Positions 1 to 7,618 of a stretch of 64,000 nucleotides of DNA are shown in pieces (position 1 is the first letter of the stretch; each line of letters begins with the position of its first letter). The notes under the pieces were generated by a model, which did no database searches, was not told the origin of the DNA, and was given only the letters and a program-made list of their open reading frames with translations. Origin of the DNA: an uncultured Mediterranea sp. (lineage in GTDB: Bacteria > Bacteroidota > Bacteroidia > Bacteroidales > Bacteroidaceae); the NCBI GenBank assembly GCA_945831575.1, contig CAMACX010000005.1:1-64000 (forward strand). The letters run 5' to 3'. A program made the translations under genes and the position numbers.

Positions 1-59
1 ACGCACATTGGATACACAACTTACATTGTTTTGAATTCGTCGAACTCACGTTAAAATAT

Positions 60-437
60 ATGGAAATAAAAGCAACATTCGACCATTGCAACATCAACGT
101 CACCGACCTGGAGCGCAGTCTTGCCTTCTACCGTGACGCACTGGGCCTGCACGAAGCCTCACGCAAAGAGGCCGCCGACGGCTCGTTTATCCTAGTCTAT
201 CTGACCGATGGAGTCACCCCTTTCTGCCTGGAACTGACCTGGCTGCGCGACCATCCGCAGGCCTACGAACTGGGCGATAACGAGAGTCACCTCTGCTACC
301 GCGTGGCAGGCGACTACGATGCCATCCGCGCCTACCACAAGGAGCACGGATGGGTATGCTTCGAGAACCACGACATGGGGCTCTACTTCATCAACGACCC
401 CGATGACTACTGGATTGAAATACTCCCCGCACGATGA
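60..437 (+). CDS. VOC (glyoxalase/bleomycin-resistance fold) protein, lactoylglutathione lyase-like
   Basis: A 125-residue single-domain vicinal-oxygen-chelate protein, the usual size for a glyoxalase I subunit. The two beta-alpha-beta-beta-beta halves are visible: FDHCNINV at residues 7-14 and LCYRV near 78-82. Metal-ligand candidates sit at the canonical places: His9, Glu58 (CLELTW), His77 and Glu120 (YWIEIL). This supports a cytosolic metal-dependent lyase or isomerase of the methylglyoxal detoxification type, but VOC members vary widely in substrate and the exact reaction is inferred. The stop codon overlaps the ATG of the next small gene (ATGA), so the two are translationally coupled. 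Confidence 0.85.
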   Translation: MEIKATFDHCNINVTDLERSLAFYRDALGLHEASRKEAADGSFILVYLTDGVTPFCLELTWLRDHPQAYELGDNESHLCYRVAGDYDAIRAYHKEHGWVCFENHDMGLYFINDPDDYWIEILPAR

Positions 438-628
438 GCATCGAGGAAGCCATGATGGGCGGCATCGTCTTCAAAGGAAAGAAGGAACGCCCCAAGGAGG
501 AGAAGAAGGTGAAGACCAAGGCCAAAAAGAAGACCTACATCACGGGCCTTCACAACTCGGGAGCCGCCAAGATGAAGGCGGAGATCCGCCGCAAGCGGGC
601 CAACCGTCCCAGCCAACGGAAGGGGTAA
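434..628 (+). CDS. small highly basic protein of unknown function
   Basis: A 64-residue protein overlapping the preceding VOC gene by four bases (ATGA). About one third of its residues are Lys or Arg, in two blocks (KGKKERPKEEKKVKTKAKKK, residues about 14-33, and the C-terminal MKAEIRRKRANRPSQRKG). There is no signal peptide, membrane segment or recognisable fold. The composition suggests nucleic-acid or ribosome contact, which is only inference. The overlap with a well-supported gene and good downstream spacing argue that it is real. I do not recognise a family. Confidence 0.6.
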   Translation: MSIEEAMMGGIVFKGKKERPKEEKKVKTKAKKKTYITGLHNSGAAKMKAEIRRKRANRPSQRKG

Positions 629-676
629 TCACCCCACTCCTGTCACGCAAGACAGAGGAGCAACACAGATAGTACA

Positions 677-716
677 TAGCCCGGCATGACGCCTACGAGA
701 AGCGCATGTCGGGCTA
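677..716. terminator. hairpin between convergent genes
   Basis: A 12-bp inverted repeat (TAGCCCGGCATG at 677-688 with CATGTCGGGCTA at 705-716, one G-U pair) lies in the 144-base gap between the plus-strand small basic gene and the minus-strand permease. There is no clear U-tract on either side, so it may be an intrinsic terminator of weak type or a structural end of both messages. Nothing else is visible in 629-772. Confidence 0.4.
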
Positions 717-772
717 TTGGCATAACTAAGAGAGAGAAATTGCGTATGTTTGTCGTCCAGTCACCGGCGAGG

Positions 773-2035
773 CTACTCGGCATGGAGCGCCTCGGCGGGC
801 TGTACGTGCATGGCCTTGCGGGCGGGGTACCAGATGCCCACCACGATCATCAGGGCAATGACAACGAAGGTCATAGCGGCGCAGCAGGAGAGGCGGGGCC
901 ACTCCAGCGTGGTGTAGTTGCGCCAGGTGTTCAGCTCGAAGTAGGCCATCAGGATGTCGATGCCCACGGCCAGCGGGGTGACCATCAGCAGAAGCAGCAA
1001 GCCCTCGGAGATGAGCCGTGAGAAGACGGCACGGTTGGTAGCACCATGCACCTTGTGGAGGGCTATCTCGCCACGGCGTTGCTGCGTGCGGAACCAGAAG
1101 GTGCCCAGCAGGCCCAGGAAGATGTTGATGAGCAGGAAGGTCATGCCCACCAGGTTGTTGCGCAAGCCGTCGGTCTGGGCTTTCTGGAAATGGTAGCGGA
1201 TGTCTTCGAAGGAGCGCACGTTGGCGATGTAGATGTTGCCCACGCGGTACAGCCGCTCGGCATCGGCCAGGAGGCGGTTGATGAAGTCGTGGTCCTCGTC
1301 GGGGCGCACCCTCACGCAAAGCTCGGCATCCTTGTCGAGCCACCAACTCACCAGCTTATCCGTGAAGCAGATGCAGTAGCTGAAACGGGCCTGCTGAAAG
1401 TCGGAATAGCGCACGTCCTGCAGGGCGGCTCCGATGCGATAAGTCTGCGTGGTGTCGCCACCGATGTAGATATCCTTGCCTACGAGATCCTTGACCTCTA
1501 CGCCATAGCGATACTGGAAGAGGTTGTTGGAGAGCAGCATGTTGTGGGGATTCTCCTTAAGCACCTCGATGAGCTGTTCGGGTGTCTCGCCGTTGGCTCC
1601 ACGGTACTGGAACACGCGCAGGAAGTCGGGCGTAAACATGCGGCGGACCACATAGCCGCTTGTGCGCATGGTGTCGCATTGCACCGCATGACCAGAGTTG
1701 CTGCCGTTGTAAGGGAAGCTATTCTGCGAGAGGCTGGCCGCCTCCACGCCCGGGCGGTGCTGGATGCGGTCGAGCAGTTCGAGCACCTCTTGCTTTTGCG
1801 TGCGGCCACCCTCCCCGTAGGGCTGGTACCCTTCGTTCTTCTCGCTGAGGGCCCCCATCTTGATGAGATAGCAGTGCTCGGCATTGAAGCCGCGCGGCTC
1901 ACAGTAGGTGGCGAGGGTGGAATAGATGCTGTCAGTGATGTACCACATCACCACGCTCACCACCAGCAGTTCGGCCAGCAGCCAGAGGTTGCTGCGCCAT
2001 TCGTTCTTAATCTGAGTATAAAGTTTCTTATTCAT
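773..2035 (-). CDS. ABC transporter permease, MacB/FtsX type (fourth permease of the export operon)
   Basis: A 420-residue FtsX/MacB-like permease. There is one N-terminal membrane helix (residues about 18-38, NLWLLAELLVVSVVMWYI), a long periplasmic domain, and three C-terminal helices beginning near residues 285, 335 and 385. ATG at 2035 (MNKKLYTQ) is preferred over an upstream in-frame GTG at 2047. It would work with the ATPase encoded at 3559-4239 and the adaptor at 7619-8866 to push a substrate from the periplasmic side of the inner membrane through an outer-membrane channel; the substrate cannot be predicted. Last gene of the operon; its upstream spacer is built of AATCACT-type repeats. 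Confidence 0.88.
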   Translation of the reverse strand: MNKKLYTQIKNEWRSNLWLLAELLVVSVVMWYITDSIYSTLATYCEPRGFNAEHCYLIKMGALSEKNEGYQPYGEGGRTQKQEVLELLDRIQHRPGVEAASLSQNSFPYNGSNSGHAVQCDTMRTSGYVVRRMFTPDFLRVFQYRGANGETPEQLIEVLKENPHNMLLSNNLFQYRYGVEVKDLVGKDIYIGGDTTQTYRIGAALQDVRYSDFQQARFSYCICFTDKLVSWWLDKDAELCVRVRPDEDHDFINRLLADAERLYRVGNIYIANVRSFEDIRYHFQKAQTDGLRNNLVGMTFLLINIFLGLLGTFWFRTQQRRGEIALHKVHGATNRAVFSRLISEGLLLLLMVTPLAVGIDILMAYFELNTWRNYTTLEWPRLSCCAAMTFVVIALMIVVGIWYPARKAMHVQPAEALHAE

Positions 2036-2074
2036 TGCATTAATCACTAAACACTAATCACTAAACACTAAACA
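2036..2074. repeat. intergenic AGTGATTAGTG/AGTGTTTAGTG repeat cluster
   Basis: The whole spacer between two permease genes consists of heptad-like units (AATCACT / AACACTA, read on the plus strand). The same sequence family recurs at about 15842-15877, 19141-19165, 21521-21556, 26537-26575 and 27781-27812, always in intergenic DNA. Confidence 0.75.
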
Positions 2075-3367
2075 CTAATGTATTCTTCCTCCCAGGGCGT
2101 TGACGATGTTCATGCGCGAAGCACGCAGGGCCGGCAGGGCGGCGCTGAGCAGGTTGAGCACGAAGCAGAAGAAGAGGGCCCACAGGAAGGTGGAGAGGTG
2201 TATCAGGATGGAGGCATCCACCATCGGGGCGCTGTTGGTGTAGCTGTAGGCCTGCGTGAAGAGCATCTCGTTGGCCGTGAAGGCAAAGAGCACGCTCAGC
2301 GCCATGCCCAGCAAGCCGGCCACCAGGGTGATGATGAGGTTCTCGCAGAGCAACTGCATGAGCAGCTGCATCCGGGTGCAGCCAAAGGCACGGCGCACCC
2401 CAATCTCGCTGACACGCTGGCGCAGGCGGCTCTGCGTCATGCTGCTCAGGTTGATGGCCGGCACGATGAGCAGGATGAGGAAGATGATGAGGCGACTGCG
2501 GCGGGCAGCTGCGACGTCGGGTTCCCAGTTGGCCGCAAAGGCCAGGGCATTCTTCTCCTGGTCGTAGGGGCGATTGCGGTAGTGCAGCTCCCAGCCCTGC
2601 TCGCCAATCACCTTGTTGAACTCGTCGCGGCGGCGGTTGCACTCCTCACGGATGGCATCGAAGTCATCGCGGCTGCGGGCCAGGATGGTGCAGGAGAACA
2701 TCCCCATGTGGTCGCTCCAGACATCCTTGGCCAGATCGGTGGAGGAGTAGGGAATCCAGACGTCGCCGTAGGCACAGTCGGCAATGGTGGAGACATCCTT
2801 CACCACGCCGCAAATGCGGTAGGGTACGTAGGAGATGAGGAACTCCTTGCCCGCGGCCTCGGTGGTGCCGAAGAGGCGGCGGGCCACGCTCTCGCTGATG
2901 ACGGCCACGGGCCGACCGGCCTCGAAGGTGGCCCGGTCAAAAGGCTTGCCGTCGAGGAAGGCGAAGTTGAAGACGCGCCAATAGTCGTCATCGGTCTGAC
3001 GAACCTCGGCCTTGAACGAGGGCTGCCCGGGCAGGGCCACGGGATTGGCCTCGGGGAAAACGGCGTAGAGGGTGACAGCCTCGGGCGTGGTGAGCGACTT
3101 GAAGCACTCGCGCCCTGTGCGTTCAGCCATGGGGCCGTTGCTGGTGTCATCAGAGCCCCACTCTTTGTTGCCGATGCTCATCCACTTGACGTGCAGGTAG
3201 CGGTCGCGGTACGACTCGGGGGCGAAGGGCTCCACCTTGACCTGCTGGAGCATCACCACCAGCATGATGAGGAAGATGGCCAGGGCCGTGCCGACCACTG
3301 AGACCAGGCTGATGATGGGGTGCTGCTTGAGTTGCACCCAGGCTTGTAGGAAGTATTGTTTAAGCAT
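2075..3367 (-). CDS. ABC transporter permease, MacB/FtsX type (third permease of the export operon)
   Basis: A 430-residue permease beginning MLKQYFLQAWVQLKQHP. An N-terminal helix spans about residues 19-41 (ISLVSVVGTALAIFLIMLVVML); a large periplasmic MacB-type core follows with motifs common to the family (DYWRVFNFAFLDGKPF, AVISESVARRLFG). Three C-terminal helices carry the FtsX signature region SEIGVRRAFG. It is paired with the downstream 420-residue permease, which has a different N-terminus, so a heteromeric pair is likely. The spacer upstream contains a 22-bp tandem repeat. The role as an export permease follows from family knowledge; the substrate is unknown. Confidence 0.88.
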   Translation of the reverse strand: MLKQYFLQAWVQLKQHPIISLVSVVGTALAIFLIMLVVMLQQVKVEPFAPESYRDRYLHVKWMSIGNKEWGSDDTSNGPMAERTGRECFKSLTTPEAVTLYAVFPEANPVALPGQPSFKAEVRQTDDDYWRVFNFAFLDGKPFDRATFEAGRPVAVISESVARRLFGTTEAAGKEFLISYVPYRICGVVKDVSTIADCAYGDVWIPYSSTDLAKDVWSDHMGMFSCTILARSRDDFDAIREECNRRRDEFNKVIGEQGWELHYRNRPYDQEKNALAFAANWEPDVAAARRSRLIIFLILLIVPAINLSSMTQSRLRQRVSEIGVRRAFGCTRMQLLMQLLCENLIITLVAGLLGMALSVLFAFTANEMLFTQAYSYTNSAPMVDASILIHLSTFLWALFFCFVLNLLSAALPALRASRMNIVNALGGRIH

Positions 3368-3429
3368 TTGATTCGTTATTTACTTTATCTATTCATGTTG
3401 TTTATTTGATTCGCTGCCTTATCCACAGC

Positions 3430-3517
3430 TGTGGCTAAAGCTATCCACCTTGGTGGCTAAAGCTATCCACCTTGGTGGTTAAAGTTATGCACCTAGGTGG
3501 TTAAAGTTATGCATCTA
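3430..3517. repeat. 22-bp tandem repeat, four units
   Basis: Four consecutive 22-base units at 3430-3451, 3452-3473, 3474-3495 and 3496-3517, of the form GGTGGYTAAAGYTATSCACC plus two bases. Units 1-2 share GCTATCC; units 3-4 share GTTATGC. Each junction creates a hairpin-capable CCACC-TT-GGTGG or the palindrome CACCTAGGTG. It fills most of the 191-base gap between the ATPase and the next permease and probably shapes the polycistronic mRNA. Confidence 0.85.
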
Positions 3518-3558
3518 GGTGGTCAGGGTAGCGAAACCTGTATCTGACCTGACCGAAG

Positions 3559-4239
3559 TCAGCCTATCTGGTGACCATCAAACATGCGGATGGTACGTGA
3601 AGTGAGCTTGGCTTGGTCGTTGTTGTGAGTCACCATGACGATGGTGCGTCCATCTTCGCGGTTGAGCTGGCGCAGCAGGTCCATCACCTCCGTACCCATC
3701 TTGGAGTCAAGGTTACCGGTGGGCTCGTCGGCCAGGATAATCTCGGGGTTGCCGATGATGGCGCGGGCAATGGCCACGCGCTGGCACTGACCGCCGGAGA
3801 GCTGCGTGGGCATGTGGCGCATGCGGTGCGTCATGCCCACCTTGTGGAGCACCTCTTCGGCCAGCTCGCGGCGCTCCTTGGCGGAGACGTTGCGGTAGAG
3901 TAGCGGCAGCTCCACGTTGTCGATGACGTTGAGCGAGTTGATGAGGTGGAACGACTGGAAGACGAAGCCCAGCGTCTTGTTGCGGAAGGCGGCCATCTCG
4001 CGGTCGTTCATGTTGTGGGTGTCAGTGCCGGCCACCTGGACGGTGCCGCTCGTAGGCACGTCCAGCAGCCCCATGATGTTGAGCAGCGTGGATTTGCCAC
4101 AGCCCGAAGGCCCCATGATGCTGAGGAACTCTCCCTTTGCCACTTCGAGGTTGAGATTCTCAAGGGCCAGGGTTTCAATCTCGTTCGTACGGAAAATCTT
4201 CGTTACGTTTTCCAGTTTGATCATTGTTTCTTTTTCCAT
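3559..4239 (-). CDS. ABC transporter ATP-binding protein, MacB/LolD type
   Basis: A 226-residue nucleotide-binding subunit with every ABC motif: Walker A GPSGCGKS, signature LSGGQ (in [14 protein letters not shown]), Walker [13 protein letters not shown] and the H-loop VTHN. The TGNLDS ending and length are typical of the LolD/MacB/FtsE branch that drives FtsX-type permeases. It is the only ATPase in the operon, so it presumably energises both permease pairs. Start: ATG at 4239 (MEKETMIKL) or 4224 (MIKLENV); a longer in-frame extension to 4323 is low-complexity and unlikely. Cytoplasmic. Confidence 0.93.
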   Translation of the reverse strand: MEKETMIKLENVTKIFRTNEIETLALENLNLEVAKGEFLSIMGPSGCGKSTLLNIMGLLDVPTSGTVQVAGTDTHNMNDREMAAFRNKTLGFVFQSFHLINSLNVIDNVELPLLYRNVSAKERRELAEEVLHKVGMTHRMRHMPTQLSGGQCQRVAIARAIIGNPEIILADEPTGNLDSKMGTEVMDLLRQLNREDGRTIVMVTHNNDQAKLTSRTIRMFDGHQIG

Positions 4240-4755
4240 AATGTCTTTTATTTTTTTGTTTTTTGTTTTTCTGAAAGTTACTCCTTCTTTCGTCTTTTGC
4301 ACGGGCAAAAGAGAAAGAAGCAAAGAGAAAAACGTTGCAAGCCGAAGGCAGAGCCAAGCTTGCTTGAGCTTTGCTGAGGCGCAGCACGTTTTATTTAAAA
4401 CCCGCCGGCTGCACCTCCGAGGCTACTCCGAAGGGCGTCGGGCTAAAGCAAAAAAACTCGCTTCGCTCAAACAGTTTTTGCTTTTTCACGCCCTCGTTGC
4501 CCTTCTCCGCTTAACGCCTCTCCGATGAGGCCGGAATCCTCTTGACTTATATGAGCTGCTCATATATTTCTTGACTGTTTAACAGTGATGAGCTGCTCGT
4601 ATATAGTTATGGGCTACAAGTTACGAGGTTTATATTATACATTATCATTGTTGGTTTTATCTTTTGATATAAATCTAAAAAAATCAAAGAAATAAAATCT
4701 GCGGTCATCTGTCCAAATCTGTGTCATCTGCGTGCTATGAAGGCCGCAACATTCA
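4240..4755. other. long repeat-rich spacer inside the export operon
   Basis: 516 bases without a convincing gene. It holds a 12-bp A/T-rich hairpin (AAAGCAAAAAAACT paired with AGTTTTTGCTTT, 4445-4484) containing CGCTTCGC in the loop; GC-rich short inverted segments at 4335-4440; a perfect 19-base palindrome TATATGAGC-T-GCTCATATA at 4548-4566 followed by an imperfect copy at 4588-4605; an AGCTACRAG-like piece near 4613; and an ATCTGTGTCATCTG-type element at 4694-4738. No clear promoter was found, so the ATPase may be read through from upstream. Confidence 0.6.
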
Positions 4756-6090
4756 TCACTCGTCCCGCAGGGCTTCGCAGGGGAGGACACGGGCGGCGCG
4801 GCGCGTGGGGATGTAGGTGCCTGTCAGCGAGATGAGCAGTAGGAGCAGGTAGTCCAGCAGCATCAGGATGACGAAGCGGGTGCCGGGCTGGTTCTGCCAG
4901 TAGGCGGGGTTGGGTACCAGGTTGCCGCTCTGCTGCACCTGGTAGAAGCCTTCAAACTGGAAGTAGTGCCACAGCAGGGGTATCGTTACCACGAAGGCTA
5001 TCGTGAGCAGCAGCCATGACTCGGTGAGAAACTGACGGCAGATGCGGCCCTGCGAAGCGCCCATGCTACGCATCACGCCAATCTCCTGCCGGCGGGCCTG
5101 ACAGCGTATCCAGAAGGTGCCCACCATGCCGAGGAAGATGCAGAGCAGGGCAAAGCCGCCCAGGGCGTACTGCAGGCGCAGCTTGTTGGTGACGCCCATG
5201 CGGGCCATGCGCTTGACGTTGAGCTCGCGGAAGGAGGTGAGGCCGTCGCAATAGAGGTTACCCACCTTCAGCGTGGGGGCCACCTCGGCCTTGAAGCGGC
5301 GCAGGAAAGCCTCCTCGTTCACGCCCTCCTTCAGGCGGAGCACCACGGGGTAGAAGAAGCTGACCCACGACGAAGGCCCCAGCTCGGCATTGACCCAGGT
5401 CACCATGGGGTAGGGCTGCCAGCTCTCGGTGTATTTCACGTCGTCATAGACCCCGGCCACCTCATAGCCGCCGTTAGGACCACCGGCGTAGAAAGTCTGT
5501 CCGATGGGGTTCTCATCGCCAAAGAGGCGGCGGGCACAGTAGGCGCTGAGGTAGAGTTTGTTGCCCTTGGGGTCGTCGGCTATCTGTAGCGCTCCGCCGT
5601 GGATGGCGTCGGTCATGCCATAGACGTGGAAGAGGTCGCTGCCGTCGGCCTTGCAGAAGGAGAATTGCTGGAAGTGAACGTAGCCGGGGAGCTTCTCATA
5701 CTCCTTCTGGCGGAAGCCACTGCTGTCGCGCATGGCCTGTCCACCCCACCAGGAGTTGCCGCTGGGCACGCTCATCTGCATGGCGTAGCAGAAGCTCTCC
5801 ACCTCGGGCAGGTCGCGGAGCATACGCACGATGTGGCGGAAGTGGGCGGTGTGGATGGAGTCGCCGGCCTCCTCTTCCAGGAAGTCCGCCGAGCCTTGAG
5901 GAATGATTTTGATGTTGGCCACGTAGCGGTGGTCCATCTCAAATCCGCTGGGTCGCAGCAGGTTGGAGGTGATGTCGTAAATGGGGTCAATGACCGTAGC
6001 GAGGAAGAAGCTCACGATGAGCAGTTCCACAAAGATCCAGCCGTTCATCTTGCGCTGGTTCCAAAGCTGATGTAGTATCGTTTTTAACAT
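4756..6090 (-). CDS. ABC transporter permease, MacB/FtsX type (second permease of the export operon)
   Basis: A 444-residue FtsX-type permease: N-terminal helix at about residues 17-37 (GWIFVELLIVSFFLATVIDPI), periplasmic domain to about 320, then three helices (FALLCIFLGMVGTFW; LLLTIAFVVTIPLLW; FVILMLLDYLLLLLISLTGTYIP). It resembles the 420-residue permease at 773-2035 in its N-terminal pattern, while its partner at 6110-7408 resembles 2075-3367; the operon thus carries two A/B permease pairs. The spacing to the upstream permease is only 19 bases, so they are co-transcribed. Confidence 0.88.
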   Translation of the reverse strand: MLKTILHQLWNQRKMNGWIFVELLIVSFFLATVIDPIYDITSNLLRPSGFEMDHRYVANIKIIPQGSADFLEEEAGDSIHTAHFRHIVRMLRDLPEVESFCYAMQMSVPSGNSWWGGQAMRDSSGFRQKEYEKLPGYVHFQQFSFCKADGSDLFHVYGMTDAIHGGALQIADDPKGNKLYLSAYCARRLFGDENPIGQTFYAGGPNGGYEVAGVYDDVKYTESWQPYPMVTWVNAELGPSSWVSFFYPVVLRLKEGVNEEAFLRRFKAEVAPTLKVGNLYCDGLTSFRELNVKRMARMGVTNKLRLQYALGGFALLCIFLGMVGTFWIRCQARRQEIGVMRSMGASQGRICRQFLTESWLLLTIAFVVTIPLLWHYFQFEGFYQVQQSGNLVPNPAYWQNQPGTRFVILMLLDYLLLLLISLTGTYIPTRRAARVLPCEALRDE

Positions 6091-6109
6091 TGTCTTCTAT
6101 TATTTTAAG

Positions 6110-7408
6110 TTACCTCTTCGTATTCAACGACTGGATGATGCTGTGCCTGAGTGCGTTCCTTGCAGGGAAGTAGGCCGAGAGGAGGTTGAGCACCAGGCAG
6201 AGGAGGAAGGTGCTGCCGAACACCCAGGGGTTGAAGAGCATCTCGAAGGTGAGGGCCGTGGGCTGACCCACGTTGTCAATGAAGGTGTCAAACAGGGTAA
6301 ATATCCAGTCGCTGGCCGTAAAGACAATCAAGTAGGAGAAGAGCAGTCCGGCCAGGCCGCCGAGGCAGGTGAGCAGCAGGTTCTCGATGAGCACCTGCTG
6401 AAGCACGGCGCGGTTGGTTCCGCCGAAGGCCTTGCGTACACCCAACTCAGCCAGACGCTGGTCCATGCGGCTGCTGATCATGCCGCCCAGGTTGAGCGCG
6501 GGGATGAAGATGAGGGCCAGCAGGATGTAGCCGAACGACTTGAAGATCTCCTTCATGTCGGGCTTCTCATTGCCCCCACGGAAGGTGCTCATCCAGTAGG
6601 TGTCGGGCTGTCCCTCGGAGTCGTACACATCCTTATTATCACCCTTATTACGCCGTTCGAACGCCATTCGGATGCCGTCCTGCACCTCCTTCACGTGGCC
6701 CTCTTCGGCGAGGATATAGACGTGACAGTTGCCCAACAGGTTGTTGGGGTCACCATTGGTCGGCTCATTTAAGGGGCCGAGGCTCATCGGTAGCCAAAGC
6801 TCGGAAGCCGACGAGGGGGTGGCATTGCTCGTATCCTCCACCACACCCACTACGCGGTATTCGTTGCCGGCCAGACGGATGGTGCGTCCGGCAGCATCGG
6901 TCGTGGCAAAGAGGCGCGTGGCGAGCGAACGGCTCAGCACGGCCACCTTCACCTTGGCCTCCTCATCGGCCTCAGTAAAGGCCTGGCCAGAGAGGAAGCG
7001 GTAGTTGAACACCCTCCAGATGGCGGCGTTGCACCACATGGGGGGCACCTCCTCGGTCGAACCGTCGGGCATGGAGAGGCGGAGGTTGTAGTATTCGTTT
7101 TGCCTCAGGCCGGCGATGGCCTCGATGTGGGGCACCTCCTTGATGAGAGCCTCCACCGCAGGATAATAGACACCGCCGTAGGAGCTGTAGTTGCCAGGCT
7201 GCTCCACGGGGTAGTGCTTCATGGCCTTGATGACCAGCGTGCGGTTGCGGTTGTATTCGGGGTAGATGGGGGCGAACTTCACGTAGCAGATGATGAACAA
7301 CGTCATCACCAGCGCGATGGAGAGCCCCGTACCCATCACGTAGATGCCGCTGAAGAGACGGTTCTGCTTCAGCAACGTCCAGGCTTGTTTCAGATAAACT
7401 TTCAGCAT
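6110..7408 (-). CDS. ABC transporter permease, MacB/FtsX type (first permease of the export operon)
   Basis: A 432-residue permease starting MLKVYLKQAWTLLKQNR, matching the MLKQYFLQAW start of the permease at 2075-3367. The first helix covers residues about 21-43 (GIYVMGTGLSIALVMTLFIICYV); the periplasmic domain contains RVFNYRFLSGQAFTEADEE and VAVLSRSLATRLF, typical of the MacB core; the C-terminal half has LAELGVRKAFGGTNRAVL followed by helices. It is separated from the adaptor gene by a 210-base repeat-rich gap. Likely partner: the permease at 4756-6090. Confidence 0.88.
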   Translation of the reverse strand: MLKVYLKQAWTLLKQNRLFSGIYVMGTGLSIALVMTLFIICYVKFAPIYPEYNRNRTLVIKAMKHYPVEQPGNYSSYGGVYYPAVEALIKEVPHIEAIAGLRQNEYYNLRLSMPDGSTEEVPPMWCNAAIWRVFNYRFLSGQAFTEADEEAKVKVAVLSRSLATRLFATTDAAGRTIRLAGNEYRVVGVVEDTSNATPSSASELWLPMSLGPLNEPTNGDPNNLLGNCHVYILAEEGHVKEVQDGIRMAFERRNKGDNKDVYDSEGQPDTYWMSTFRGGNEKPDMKEIFKSFGYILLALIFIPALNLGGMISSRMDQRLAELGVRKAFGGTNRAVLQQVLIENLLLTCLGGLAGLLFSYLIVFTASDWIFTLFDTFIDNVGQPTALTFEMLFNPWVFGSTFLLCLVLNLLSAYFPARNALRHSIIQSLNTKR

Positions 7409-7618
7409 GTTAGTTTTTGAGTTTATGAGTTTTTTAGTTTATGAGTTGTTGAGTTTGTATTCGGATGGCACGCAGATTACACAGATTGGGCATGATGACC
7501 ACAGATTTTATATTTTAAAGAGATATAGCGCATATATTAATCCCAGCAAGAGAAAAAAATTAAATCTGCGAAAATCCATTAAATCTGTGTCATCTGTGTG
7601 CCATACTAGCCATTAGCA
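7409..7618. repeat. intergenic inverted repeat of the AATCTGTGTNATCTG family
   Basis: A 21-base arm at 7467-7487 (GGCACGCAGATTACACAGAT plus T) is the inverted partner of 7582-7602 (AATCTGTGTCATCTGTGTGC plus C) with two mismatches, enclosing about 94 bases that hold a further CACAGATTT / AAATCTG pair. A related single copy lies at 4694-4738. Next to it, 7415-7455 is a GAGTTTATGAGTTGTT-like run. No coding signal. Confidence 0.7.

Noticed and set aside
1..59. Tail of an upstream gene
   Set aside because: No family-like reading frame could be recognised in the 59 bases before the first gene.
1046..2050. 334-codon plus-strand frame opposite the first permease
   Set aside because: Antisense shadow; the permease has family motifs and the shadow has none. 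The same applies to the long plus-strand frames opposite the other permeases and the pcrA gene.
3430..3517. CRISPR array
   Set aside because: The repeat units are contiguous at 22 bases with no unique spacers and no cas gene is present.
7407..7616. 69-codon plus-strand frame in the permease-adaptor spacer
   Set aside because: Made of intergenic repeat sequence (AATCTGTG family) with no coding character.
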